A program made the position numbers and the translations under genes. Positions 19,973 through 31,625 of a stretch of 41,727 bases of DNA are shown here, piece after piece. Under the pieces are notes generated by a model. The model had not been told where the DNA came from. It saw only the letters and a list, made by a program, of their open reading frames with translations, and did not search any database. Every line of letters begins with the position of its first letter. Position 1 is the stretch's first letter. Origin of the DNA: Nemertoderma westbladi (Eukaryota; Xenacoelomorpha; Nemertodermatida; Nemertodermatidae); NCBI GenBank assembly GCA_032718475.1, contig JAUCBJ010005419.1, positions 1-41,727 on the forward strand, written 5' to 3'.

Positions 19973-21900
19973 CTGGGGAATATAATACAGTTATATATCC
20001 TGGGGAATATTATGCAGTTAGATATCCTGGGGAATATAATGCAGTTAGTTAGATATCCTGGGGAATATTATACATAGTTAGATATCCTGGAGAAAATAAT
20101 ACAGTTATATATCCTGGGGAATATAATGCAGTTAGATATCCTGGGGAATATTATACATAGTTAGATATCCTGGGGAAAATAATACAGTTATATATCCTGG
20201 GGAATATAATGCAGTTAGTTATCCTGGGGAATATTATACATAGTTAGATATCCTGGGGAAAATAATACAGTTATATATCCTGGGGAATATAATGCATAGA
20301 TATCCTGGGGAATATTATACATAGTTAGATATCCTGGGGAAAATAATACAGTTATATATCCTGGGGAATATAATACAGTTAGATATCCTGGGGAATATAA
20401 TGCAGTTAGATATCCTGGGGAATATAATGCAGTTAGATATCCTGGGGAATATAATGCAGATAGATATCCTGGGGAATATTATACAGTTAGATATCCTGGG
20501 GAATATAATGCAGTTATATATCCTGGGGAATATAATGCAGTTAGATATCCTGGGGAATATAATACAGGTAGTTAGATATCCTGGGGAATATAATGCAGTT
20601 AGATATCCTGGGGAATATAATGCAGTTAGATATCCTGGGGAATATAATGCAGTTAGATATCCTGGGGAATATAATGCAGTTAGATATCCTGGGGAATATA
20701 ATGCAGGTAGATATCCTGGGGAATATAATGCAGTTAGATATCCTGGGGAATATAATGCAGTTAGATATCCTGGGGAATATAATACAGGTAGTTAGATATC
20801 CTGGGGAATATTATACAGTTATATATCCTGGGGAATATAATGCAGTTAGATATCCTGGGGAATATAATGCAGTTAGATATCCTGGGGAATATAATGCAGT
20901 TAGATATCCTGGGGAATATAATGCAGTTAGATATCCTGGGGAATATAATACAGTTAGATATCCTGGGGAATATAATGCAGTTAGATATCCTGGGGAATAT
21001 AATGCAGTTAGATATCCTGGGGAATATAATGCAGTTAGATATCCTGGGGAATATAATGCAGTTAGATATCCTGGGGAATATAATGCAGTTAGATATCCTG
21101 GGGAATATAATACAGTTAGATATCCTGGGGAATATAATGCAGTTAGATATCCTGGGGAATATAATGCAGTTAGATATCCTGGGGAATATAATGCAGTTAG
21201 ATATCCTGGGGAATATAATGCAGTTAGATATCCTGGGGAATATAATGCAGTTAGATATCCTGGGGAATATAATACAGTTAGATATCCTGGGGAATATAAT
21301 GCAGTTAGATATCCTGGGGAATATAATGCAGTTAGATATCCTGGGGAATATAATGCAGTTAGATATCCTGGGGAATATAATGCAGTTAGATATCCTGGGG
21401 AATATAATACAGTTAGATATCCTGGGGAATATAATGCAGTTAGATATCCTGGGGAATATAATGCAGTTAGATATCCTGGGGAATATAATGCAGTTAGATA
21501 TCCTGGGGAATATAATGCAGTTAGATATCCTGGGGAATATAATACAGTTAGATATCCTGGGGAATATAATGCAGTTAGATATCCTGGGGAATATAATGCA
21601 GTTAGATATCCTGGGGAATATAATGCAGTTAGATATCCTGGGGAATATAATACAGTTAGATATCCTGGGGAATATAATGCAGTTAGATATCCTGGGGAAT
21701 ATAATGCAGTTAGATATCCTGGGGAATATAATGCAGGTAGATATCCTGGGGAATATAATGCAGTTAGATATCCTGGGGAATATAATGCAGTTAGATATCC
21801 TGGGGATTATAATGCAGTTAGATATCCTGGGGAATATAATACAGTTAGATATCCTGGGGAATATAATGCAGTTAGATATCCTGGGGAATATAATGCAGTT
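19973..21900 (-). repeat. 27-bp splice-acceptor satellite, main block (about 70 units)
   Basis: On the minus strand the unit is ATCTAACTGCATTATATTCC followed by CCAGGAT. It holds a CTAAC branch-point-like motif, TTCCCCAG and a following G, with the presumed branch A about 18 nt before AG. Near the exon (19973-20580) units of 27 bp mix with longer and shorter forms. From about 20580 to 21900 the array is very regular, about 49 units. The final AG is the real acceptor of the RRM1 exon at 19973-19974. Confidence 0.93.
21896..21900 (+). repeat. Target-site duplication of BEL/Pao, left
   Basis: CAGTT, identical to 40506-40510; both belong to the phase-matched 27-bp satellite. Confidence 0.88.
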
Positions 21901-23025
21901 TGTTCGCGCTTTTAGACCTTTAGCAGTTTAACCTGCCAATTTTAGGTGTCTTCTAGTTTATAAATCGACTTTAGCCTATAACAAGTATTTGGTGCACATA
22001 AAGTTACATTAGCCGAAGCCAGCCTATGCGCGACCATTCACCCACGGTTAAGGGAGACTGGATTCGGATGCTCTGACCTTATTGCGGTGTAGACTTACTG
22101 TATTATTCGATTGATCGTTAATATAATATCTCTGACAAATATTATTCACTTTCGGGAAATATTAACAGTTCCTTTAGGACGTGGCGCTCTAAGTATGTAA
22201 ACAGAGTTATGACTTACACTAAACACAACGGGATGGCTAATGATTTTCGTATAAAGCGCATTCTTTACGAAATGCTTTGTTATCTGTCACACTCATGCAC
22301 ACTGCTGCACACTGATCTGCCGACCTTCACTAAATTTGATCATATATAAGGAGAATAGCAACTGACACATGTAGGGATTATTAAATAGCATTCAATTCAC
22401 TCCAAAACCACTATAATGTAAGTCGCAATTGCTACAGGTAACCGGTCTCTCTAACCTTCAGTCAGTATATCAAGAAGATTGGGGTTTTATGATTATTTAT
22501 CGATATTCTCCAAATATAACAACATATCCACCAACTTATAACAATTAATAACTGACAGTAAACAGATATGTATGGTTCGTGCGTACTGAGTACTGAGTCT
22601 GGCACTGCGTATGATAACAGTTATACGTTCCTATAATCAAAGCCATCTAATGTTTGGCTAAAGTCTGAAACTCATAATAATTCCAAAGCCGATGTTCTGA
22701 GGCTCAGGAAAAGGTAAACAAAGACCGTAATGCATTGCGCGATCTTCCGTAGGCTTCTGTACAAGATAAAATGAAAATCGTTCTGATTGGTCGAGCGAGC
22801 CGAACAAAGAGAGTTAAGAAAGCTCCACATCGACATTAAATCAGCTGATAGATGTCGTCATCTGAACTACACTGTATTAAGAGTATTTGGCGTATTGCAG
22901 CATAAAATGGCTTGTTATGTCCGCTAAAGTACACATACAGAAAAAATGGCTTTTTATGTCCGCTAAAACACCTACACAGTACTTTGCGGGAAAAAAGATT
23001 AGTTATATCCGCAAAAGCCTTTACA
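21901..23025 (-). repeat. 3' LTR of the BEL/Pao element
   Basis: A direct copy of 39378-40505, about 99 percent identical by eye. Differences include a 3-nt and a 4-nt indel and a 10-nt indel in a CACACTGC-type short repeat. Just upstream on the minus strand is a weak purine stretch, GGGAGCGG (about 23026-23034), at the polypurine-tract position. Confidence 0.92.
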
Positions 23026-23103
23026 CCGCTCCCAGAAAATGGGATTTAATTCTATAAAATATAAAAAAATCACAGTTTCTTAATATAAAAATACTCTAAA
23101 CAG

Positions 23104-25608
23104 TTAGTCTTTCTTGCGCGGACGGCGTTTACACAGTTTTTTGAGGCTAGCAAGAGTCCTTTTCTCTTTGGGGCGAGCCACTTTACTAGGAGGGCTATAA
23201 CTCCTGGGTGAAGGGTGCAATACAATTGCATCGGAAGGTTTAGGATTACGGTCGGTGTATCCGCCGGTCGAGGTACCCGGTTGATCGATATCAACCTCAG
23301 TGGAGCAAGGCCGAACGGTCTTTAGAGCGCGTTTCAGGACAGCAGCTCTTACAGGTCCCTGACGATTCGTCTGAACGAGAGTGGTAGGTGGACCATGGGT
23401 AGTGAGAAACTTCCTCGGTTTAATGGTTCTTTCTAACTCGCGTTCTCGGGCTCGATATTCGTAGGGCCGTCTATGCACTTCCTGTAGCTCTGGATGCGAA
23501 TTGATGAACAAATCGCCATATTCCGGGTCTTGACGAATGAAGTTGATCAAGTTATAGGAATTAAGATCGTTAGGGTTAATGTTCCTGAGATATTTACAAA
23601 CAAATTTGGTTGAAATACACTCACCAACACGCTTCATTAGTTCGTAACTCGGTGTGCGTGAATTTTGTTCAACAGACGCGAATAGATAAGGGTGGAACGC
23701 ATAAACTCCTTCGTAGGCGCATCCAGGGTAATAGCGATGGCGTGACTCACAATGTAAATCCGCATTCGCTTCCCAGGCTTGGATGTAGCATAGGGTAATC
23801 ATTTCATCTACGCTTTCCAGATCACAGTTAAAAGGGCAATCAAAACTGGCATGTCCTTTAAATTAACAATGATGGCATTGAGTCATAAATTGGGGGCAGA
23901 CTGCGAAAATGTGCAAGTTATTGAGTCTGCAATACGCACAATAGATCTCCATCGCCGGTTGTTCATGGAAATAGGAGCAGGGTACGTCGGAGTCCATGGG
24001 GGTGAGATGGTCTCTAGATGCGCATAATCGGCAACGTTTTCGAGAAACATAGTTGGCATGCCGATAATCATATGCGGTGAGGCATTGTGGACCTTGATAC
24101 CATTCCAAGACGTAGTCGTTGTCGCTGCTCCGGGGTGCTGTAGGCTGAATCTCCTCGGATTCTAAGCATATTGGTTCATCTTCCAATTGCATAGCTGAGG
24201 TAGGTGTGGCTCTCTCCTCAAGCGAACCCACTGTCTGAACTTCCATGATAGAATAACCCGTGGGGATTCGAGGTCTTTGTATAACAGAGGAATGTAAGTT
24301 CTGTATACAAACATCCTTGAAAATGGCGAATCCAGCGATGTCTAACTTCTCCGCAGCTGAGTCTCTTAGGCTGAGCTTGGTCAGAGCGCGGTCCTTAAAC
24401 TGAAAGAAAGCGCCTGAAACATTCGAAGCGGATGAATTTATTGTGTTCATCTAGCTTGGCGAGTTTGGTTCCCAGTATTAAGGGATGGGCGCGTATAGTA
24501 CGACTGCACACATCGGCTAGCCAACCGGCAAGTGCGGCATTTTCCAAGATCGTGTATATAGCTAAGGAGGGACGAAGTGGAACACTCATGAAGCTATACA
24601 CGACGCCAGGTGCGGTCAATGGTCCGTCGAAGTATAATCGAGAATAATGATCTCCATATACTTGTTGATAGTTGATAGGATTTCTGACCTTGAAATTCCA
24701 TCCATATTCTTGAAAGGCAAGATGTCCTATGGAGGTTCGTTGTACTTTAGTAATGCCGCTGGGTGTATTGGCATACATAGTGCGGAAGAAACCTCGGCCT
24801 TCTGCCCAGGGAGCAATCAGCTGAGTATCTACGAAAGGATATGGGATATTCTCCATGTTCCTAAAATCGTTTTGGAGATCTCCATAACAGCTGAGCCGAT
24901 TTTAAGGATTCTTTCGTTAAACAACATCTCGAGCACGGGCTGGGGTAACATCGATCCATCAATACCCATGGCCGGTTTGCGCTCGGTGTCAGTGACGTAA
25001 CGCTGCGCGAGTTCGAATTGTCCATGTCGGAGTTTCTTTTGTATCTCGGTGAGGGTCTCAAAAGAATAATCAATCACGTCGGAACACGCTCGAGTAAATA
25101 CGTGGGTAGAACCAGCTAGTCCTCGTATATGTATCATGCGCGTAGTTCCCAGTTCTCCAACCGGGACGCTACCTTCGTTATCGTAAGTGACAACTCCATA
25201 CATCTCGATAACGTTAAGAGTTTCGTTCCACTCTTTAGTGGCGTTTTCTAGGGTCATTCCCACTGGATGCCATAAGGTGGCGCATTCGCTAGCGTTAGGT
25301 AGATCCCTATACTTCAAATACTGTGTAGCATATGTTTCTACATCTCCATATCGTTGTAAATCGATAGGATGGCCAGTAGTTAAGAAGTCCATATACGTAC
25401 CATTACGATGCGTGTAGCGAGCGGTGAATTTTCTATAGTCCAATTCACGCGTGAGTTGCTCCTGGGACATTGGCGGTTCGATATAACGACCATCGTCCTC
25501 CGTAGTAGTTGGACTAGCATCGCCGCGTATTAAGCTATCAACAAACGCTTGTAACGGTAGAGTATATCGCTCTCTGATACCAAGATCATCTTCTATCAAC
25601 TCAGTCAT
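23104..25608 (-). pseudogene. Large extra ORF downstream of integrase, Gag/nucleocapsid-like, interrupted
   Basis: Four consecutive frames form what was one gene of about 830 codons: 25608-24829, 24856-24395, 24450-23863 and 23802-23104. The first two junctions are frameshifts; the third is an in-frame TAA at 23865-23863. I do not recognise the family. The N-terminal two thirds has no signal peptide or clear membrane segment. From about 24060 to 23700 the protein is rich in Cys and His (RKRCRLCASRDH, YCAYCRLNN, CHHC). Around the TAA the spacing C-x2-C-x4-H-x4-C of a zinc knuckle results if the stop is one of the x positions. The C-terminus is strongly basic (KEKRTLASLKKLCKRRPRKKD region). These traits resemble a Gag or viral nucleocapsid rather than an envelope, although it occupies the env position. 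It could also be a captured viral gene. Confidence 0.6.
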
Positions 25609-27288
25609 AGCTGCTATATGAGTTTATCAATATTATAATTAGTTATAATTAGGCTAGCGGGCGTCGCTGCCTACCCCTCACGGCCCCCGGACAGTGCAAG
25701 ATCCTCAGCGCCGATGTACCGTCGTCGCTGTGTTTTTCGCCAATGTAGTAGCTACACAACGACAACGATAACCAGCGCGAGTCACTCCACTGTCCGTCCC
25801 AAAGGCTTAGATTTACTTCAGGTTCTTACTGCAGAGTTAGGGCTACTTTCACAACTGCGACTCGCTACTGTAAACACACTTTAGTAGTAACATTCACCTG
25901 TAAACACACAAATTCCACACAACTGTCACAAATTGTACACATTCGGGCCATTTGTCCGTTAGTCAAGTGCCTTCCAGAATGTCACGTTATTATTATGTAT
26001 CCTTGGATACTAGCAGTGTGCTATTTATTCCTTATGCTATTCAATGGGGCAAGCTTTCTATTGTTCTTTTTACTCGCTTCTAATTCTAGCGTGGTTGTTG
26101 CTATGGTGACATTATGGAAAGCTAGCAGTAGAATTAGGGTAATTCTCATGCATACAGATCTGGGATGCTATTTAATAGTAATTCTTTAATTGTCAATATC
26201 CCCTTTATACATGATTTTATGAAATTTTATCGGCTATTGACTATATATTGGAGATTCTCGAACACTAATACACTTAATAGGGTGAATCTCTGCTCCCATG
26301 ATCTATTAATTAATGGAATTTTGGGAATGTTATAAATTGTGTAAAAATGACAATTTATCAAATTCATTAAAAGATGAATTTAAATATATTCCCGTAAATT
26401 TTATTATTTAATGTTGGAATAAACACAATTTTATTCCAGAGCATGTCTGGGGACTGTGATCCTTGATTCTAGGAAATTTGTCCTTTTAAGAGTATCGGTA
26501 AGTGCTACGATATCTGAATCGACTAGAATTTTAAAGGATCTAAAATTTAACAGATTTTAATTTATAGATTTTCTAGAGTTAACTTGTAAGTATTTACTCT
26601 ATTATATTTGTTTGACATATTTTATAAATATTAATAGTTAATATTTAAGATGGGCACCGGTTTATTCCAGAACTTGTCTGGGGACGTTAACCACTGATTC
26701 TAGAATTTTGTCTATCAAGTATATCAGTGGGTGCCGCGATAAATTGCAGATGGTCAAAGGGTTTAACAGATTTATTTTGCGTCGTACGCTACTGTTAAAG
26801 GGACATCACGCTACTATATGTATTATTTAATATACGGTATGAGAGCAATATTGCAAGAAGCAATTTCAGTGAGAAGAGGCAAGTCGTTTCCAAGGTCTAC
26901 CCAGAGCTTGGTTTAGCCGAGACACGAGGATCTGAACTTTGCATTCCTAATACTCTACTTACCAATAATACTTGAGTATAGTAGGAGCTTTATTGTACTT
27001 TAATAAGTACGGACATTTCATCTTGCTGTAGTCACGTATTTATAATATGATACGGACAGTAAGGAAAGAGAAAAAGAATTATTTCTCGCCGTTGCACTAA
27101 ATATATATAATATAAGTAATTAAGTAATAAGACTAATATATATTGCACTAGATAATCGCTAAAATAACATTCTACTAAATAAAATTAAAGAAAACGATTA
27201 TAATAAAAGTACATAATAATACATACATAAATATAAAAATAATAAAAATATATAAAATAATATAGTCACACACCCACTCCAGATGCTG
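25609..27288 (-). other. Non-coding region between integrase and the extra ORF
   Basis: 1.68 kb, AT-rich to the right. It holds two divergent 80-bp direct repeats (26431-26511 and 26662-26740), both starting TTATTCCAGA and containing TGTCTGGGGAC and GATTCTAG. No coding sequence is seen; short frames at 25995 look random. Possibly a regulatory or subgenomic leader region of the extra ORF. Confidence 0.5.
26431..26740. repeat. Pair of divergent ~80-bp direct repeats
   Basis: Blocks 26431-26511 and 26662-26740 align over TTATTCCAGA, TGTCTGGGGAC, TGATTCTAG and a closing GTGC(T/C)(A/G)CGAT motif, about 230 bp apart. Confidence 0.7.
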
Positions 27289-29082
27289 TTACGTTGGGGA
27301 GTCCCTAGATGTTGGTTGGATTAGGGAGGTGGTCGTGGGAAGAGTATCTTTTCCATAGTTTCCGGACAGTTCTCGGTCTCTCTCCAGTAAACATAAACGA
27401 CCAACTGGGCGATTGAGCTGCTGCGTCTCGAAGACAATTCCCGGTTTCTTAAAGTTACATCGCATGACGACGAGTTCTACCGATCGCACTATACCGTCAT
27501 CTGAGATATGAGTCTCGATGATACGACCTGTCTGCCACCGCTTACGTGGAAGATCTGATTCCACAATAAGGACCATGTCTCCGGCGCTGACGTTTTCTTG
27601 CTGCGCAAACCACTTAGTTCGAAGTTGTAGCGTAGGCAGATAATGTTTTTCGAAATGGTCAGCGAAACGACGGGATAACAACTGCATAAGTTGCCAAGTT
27701 TGCCGGCAGTATTCGTCTCCGTCCGTGATTTCCGATCGTGGGAGCATGGCTACAGGTTTCTTCAGTAGGAAGTGCACGGGTGTTAGCGCTTCCAGGGAAT
27801 CGGGACTCGATGAGACTGGCATAAGCTGTCTCTCGTTGATATAGGCGGCAATTTCTTCCATTAACGTCGGCAAAAGTTCGTCGGTGAGATACGCACGGCA
27901 CGGCACTATAAAGTGAAATGCGGTCTTCATGCTCCTGATTAATCTCTCCCAACTTCCTCCCCACCAAGGGGCATCGGCGGCGTTGAAGGTCCAGCTAGAC
28001 GCTGTTACCCTTAGCTGATCGTCCACCTGTCTTTGGTTCCAATCTTTGACGTAAGCCTTGATTTCATTGTTGGCACCAATGAAGTTCGTCCCCTTATCAG
28101 ATCTCATTGTGTTGCTAGTTCCAAAGCGAGCGATCTGTCGGCGTAGACTCAGTATGAAGCTGTTGGTAGATAGATCGTTCACCATATCGAGATGGATAGC
28201 TCTACAAGTCATACAGACAAAGATGACACACCATCTCTTGACTATAGTCCTAGCACGATATACTTCAATAGGGCCAAATAAATCCACACCGGTATTTGTG
28301 AAGGGTGGTTCATAGAAGCTTACTCGTTCCCTAGGTAATTCTGCCTCTCGCTGTGTTAAAGGCCTACTGAATGCTTTCCAACAGGGTATGCAGTTCCTAA
28401 GAACTTGGTTCAGAGCTCTACGGGGTTTATGAAAATAATGAACTCGTTCTCTAAGAACTCGTTCTCTACCAGCATGGTAAAGCTTACTGTGAACATCTAC
28501 AATCATCTTGATTTGTATTTCAAGATTTCTAATGAGTATGGGAAATTTAGTGTCAAAGGATAATGGAGCATTAGTTAGTCTTCCTCCAACGCGTATTAAC
28601 CCATCTATCATTGTGCTAGAGAAACGATCCCTTAAGCGCATCTGTGGATTTCGCAACAACAGGAAATACTTATCGGAATCCTCATAGCATTGCAGGAGTC
28701 TCAGTATCTGCTTATTGGTTTCTTCATGCTCCTGGTAACTGATCCTCTCCTTCAGAAATCTGTCTGATATCTTGTATTTGGGAAGATCTTTAACAACATG
28801 GACCTGCGCAGATGTCAGTGGAGCGGTATCACTAGCGATCTTCGTCCTGGAGTAGTGATGATGAAAACATCGCTTTAAATAAGCAACGGCCTTACAAAGC
28901 CGATTCCAGGAGCTATAGTGATGTATCGCTCTCTGCAGGAGGGGTGAGAGTCCCTGCGAGACGTCTGGTGTTCCAGATTTCCAATCTCTCTCTCTGATTT
29001 CCACAACAGACTTATTTGTGGCGGGGGATTTTGGATCCAAAGCGTCGTCTCCGGAAGTGTGTAGTACAGACAGTTCTATCAC
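27289..29082 (-). CDS. BEL/Pao pol: integrase and C-terminal region
   Basis: An intact 597-codon frame. The N-terminal zinc domain has H-x4-H (HSKLYH, about residue 196) and CIPC (about 230). The catalytic core has Asp in GVDLFGP, Asp in RSDKGTNFIGANNE and Glu in GGSWERLIRSMK, the DDE triad that joins cDNA to target DNA. The region after about residue 470 (VSAGDMVLIVESDLPRKRWQ, GRIIETHISDDGIVRSVELV) matches the C-terminal domain usual in BEL/Pao integrases. The first Met is internal: the reading upstream belongs to the RNase H/integrase linker in another frame. Confidence 0.9.
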   Translation of the reverse strand: MIELSVLHTSGDDALDPKSPATNKSVVEIRERDWKSGTPDVSQGLSPLLQRAIHHYSSWNRLCKAVAYLKRCFHHHYSRTKIASDTAPLTSAQVHVVKDLPKYKISDRFLKERISYQEHEETNKQILRLLQCYEDSDKYFLLLRNPQMRLRDRFSSTMIDGLIRVGGRLTNAPLSFDTKFPILIRNLEIQIKMIVDVHSKLYHAGRERVLRERVHYFHKPRRALNQVLRNCIPCWKAFSRPLTQREAELPRERVSFYEPPFTNTGVDLFGPIEVYRARTIVKRWCVIFVCMTCRAIHLDMVNDLSTNSFILSLRRQIARFGTSNTMRSDKGTNFIGANNEIKAYVKDWNQRQVDDQLRVTASSWTFNAADAPWWGGSWERLIRSMKTAFHFIVPCRAYLTDELLPTLMEEIAAYINERQLMPVSSSPDSLEALTPVHFLLKKPVAMLPRSEITDGDEYCRQTWQLMQLLSRRFADHFEKHYLPTLQLRTKWFAQQENVSAGDMVLIVESDLPRKRWQTGRIIETHISDDGIVRSVELVVMRCNFKKPGIVFETQQLNRPVGRLCLLERDRELSGNYGKDTLPTTTSLIQPTSRDSPT

Positions 29083-30235
29083 GGGTTTAAATAACTTCGA
29101 TTTACTCGCCCGGGTTTTAGGTTTGACTTTCTCCGCTCCCTTGGCTGTCTAATCTCCGCCGTGGTAAGATGAGGAGGCCATTCATCCTCTTCCTTGCTTA
29201 GGAAGTCGGGTCCACCTAACCAGTCTGGAGTATCTATCAGTTCTTGTGGAGTTGCTCCCCTGGAGGCGATGTCGGCTGGATTAATCGTCCCAGGGCAATG
29301 TCTCCATTGATCTATCTTCGTGCAACTAAGTATAATGGCTACTCTGTTGGTAACGAAGACGCTGAACTGACAGACTTCATTGGTTATATACTCCAACACA
29401 AGTAAAGCATCGGTCCAATAGACAGTTTTCTCCAGTGGATAGTCATCTGTTCTGTTACATTCCGGCCGATGGCTGTAGCATATAGAGCCACTTTTAACTC
29501 CGCTCGAGGAACTCTCAGTTTGTTGTTTATCAAGGCCTTAGAGGTAACCAAGGCAACCTTAATTCCATCCGGAGTTTCAACCCTCAGGTAGGCTACTATA
29601 CCTATTCCCATGTCGCTGGCGTCTCCAAACACATGGAGTTGATAGGAATACGTGGGGAGAACGTGACCAAAATAAGAACGGGAAATCGTAAAATTCTCGA
29701 TGGATGGTAGAGAATCTTCCCATTTCATCCACTTCTTTAATAGTTCTCCCTTAAGTGGATCGTCCCACGAGTGGTTTTCAAGCCACATTTGTTGTACTAA
29801 ACTCCGAGCAATCAATATAACTGGGCTAATAAATCCCAATGAGTCGAAATAAGTGCTCAGGATACTTAGACAAATCCGTTTAGTTCGAATTGGATTATCT
29901 CGCTGTTTTAGCTGGAAAAACAGGATATCTCTCTCCGTGTCCCATTTCAAACCAAGCGTCTTGGTTTCTGGAAGATCGTCCTTGATAAGGTCTAGATCTT
30001 TAACTCCTCGGTCTTCTACCGGGATCGATTCCAGAAATTCACGGGAGTTACTGGTGAATTTGGTTAATCGAAATCCACCTCTTTTCAAGCACTCTACCAT
30101 TCCTTTGGCGACATCAATGGCTTCTTCCACCAATGGGAGGGACTTTAAATTGTCGTCCATGTATATATCCCGTTTGATGTTGTCGATAACCGCTTTGGAG
30201 AAGGCGTCCCGGTTGTCATCAGCAGTGGTGCGCAC
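29079..30235 (-). pseudogene. BEL/Pao pol: RT catalytic end and RNase H, frameshifted
   Basis: The frame at 30235-29384 carries the catalytic box as DIYMDDNLKSL (about 30165-30135), then GGFRLTKFTSNSREFLESIP, and the palm-to-RNase H transition FGDASDMGIGIVAYLRVETP, whose DAS contains the first RNase H acidic residue. Near 29390 the frame changes; homologous sequence goes on at 29399-29079 with CQFSVFVTNRVAII, WRHCPGTINPADIASRG and WLGGPDFL, the end of RNase H typical of Pao elements. Another shift separates it from the integrase frame. Confidence 0.88.
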
Positions 30236-30669
30236 TACTGAGCAGGCGTTGAGGGGCTCGAGATGATCCCAAAAGCCTGGATGGTCATCCAGTACTCCAC
30301 CGGTTTCTGGTTGAGGTCTCCTTCAGGCCACCACAGAAATCGTAGGCTGTCTCGATCCCTATCCAGCGCCTTAACTTGTAAGAACATGCCTTCTATATCA
30401 GAGGCGAAAGCGATCGAATATTGTCGTAATCTTAAGAGTATTCCCAACAAGGATTGGAGTAAGTTGGGTCCCGGCAACAACTCGGAGTTAAGGGATTGGC
30501 CCATGTAGAGGGCGGAGCCGTCAAATACTACCCAGACTTCGTTGGGTTTACCGGGTTTGGGAACGTAATGATGTGTTAAATAGTACGTTCTCTCAGTTAT
30601 GGGTGTTTCTTCCGGTACTCGCTCCGCATATCCCTTGTCAATGAGTTTCTTCAGCTGGGTCTTGTACAT
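30235..30669 (-). pseudogene. BEL/Pao pol: RT fingers and palm, frameshifted
   Basis: Contains KLIDKGYAERVPE, TYYLTHHYVPKPGKPNEVW, VVFDGSALYMGQSLNSELLP, the first catalytic Asp in IAFASDIEGMFLQV, and LRFLWWPEGDLNQKPVEYWM. These are standard Pao RT blocks. The frame is lost just after FGIISSP; the matching continuation leading to the YMDD box lies in the next frame from about 30250. Confidence 0.88.
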
Positions 30670-30699
30670 CTCCTTAGCTGAAGCATTAGCCGTAAGGCG

Positions 30700-31619
30700 T
30701 CAATGTAGTTGTGCGATTCTCTTCTCCGCCAAGGGTCGGTTATTTATAAAATTGGGTTCTCTCCGTCGGAAAGGCAGACAAATCTCATACCTACCTTGAT
30801 CTTTAAGAAAACGTGTAGTCGTTTCCTGTATCTGCTTGGCTCTTTCCTCTTCTACTGATAGGGCCTTATCGTAGGAATTAGGCTCTACAGCTTCTTGAGT
30901 AAAGAATCGTACGGTGCGTTCATCGCGAGCCTTCGCGTTGTAACGATCTATCACTTCATTCAGTTCGTCATTGTAATCGACTTGTCCCGCTGGATGGATG
31001 AGGTGACACAGGTTCACTTGGTTTTGCCAAGTTTCATTTTCCGTAAGGAGGTCGATGGTATTCTCCTCGTCGAATAGTTGATGAATATCGTCATTATCTG
31101 AGGAGTATGGTGTTCCCTCAGGTGTGTCGTCTCCCTCACTGATTTCCTCTTCCCAATCACTCACTTGATGGACTTGATCTTTAGGTAGCCTTTCCATGAG
31201 AGTCCTACGGGAAGGTCCAGTAAAGTACCAACCTACTCTAGTTCTTCCCGCATAGGTTTGCAGTGGTTGCGGTTGAGCAAGCCATTTCTCTAATGTCTCA
31301 AGCGCCTCATGCGCATTTTGGCCGATGAGTATTTGTACCCCTGGGTAGTCGGTGTTGAATCTAGGTATCTCATGCTGCTGGGTGAAATCGTCTTCATCCC
31401 AGTTATAAGGTTCCACTTGGCTGGTAGCGAAGTTCTTTATCGCCACCATTTTCACTGACCTTATACTGTGTTCTCCTAGTTCATCCTGGGGGGTGGACAA
31501 TGCGCCTACATAGTAGTCTGTAGCTACTGTAGATTTCCAAACCTGCATAATTCCTGAAAGGTTCAACTTAGTTCGGAACTTGGGTTGTCCAGCAAAGATG
31601 TCTTCGGCTAGTTCTTTGT
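30700..31619 (-). pseudogene. BEL/Pao pol: protease second half and linker to RT
   Basis: Starts at the nested-element junction with INKELAEDI, the continuation of the protease cut at 33760. It runs through DYPGVQILIGQNAHEAL (protease C-terminal part, where BEL proteins read ILIG), GWYFTGPSRRT and a long acidic linker to RFLKDQGRYEICLPFRRREP, which precedes the RT. The frame ends with a stop at 30700, and the RT resumes in another frame. Confidence 0.82.
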
Positions 31620-31624
31620 TGATG
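31620..31624 (+). repeat. Target-site duplication TGATG, left
   Basis: Matches 33755-33759 at the other end of the nested element. Confidence 0.78.
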
Positions 31625-31625
31625 T

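Noticed and set aside
20400-21931. Plus-strand ORFs of 131, 440 and 363 codons reading VRYPGEYNA or MQLDILGNI repeats
   Set aside because: They are antisense readings of the 27-bp satellite, open only because 27 is divisible by 3.
23104-25608. Retroviral-type envelope gene
   Set aside because: No signal peptide, furin-type site or membrane anchor is visible; the C-terminus is basic and Cys/His-rich instead.
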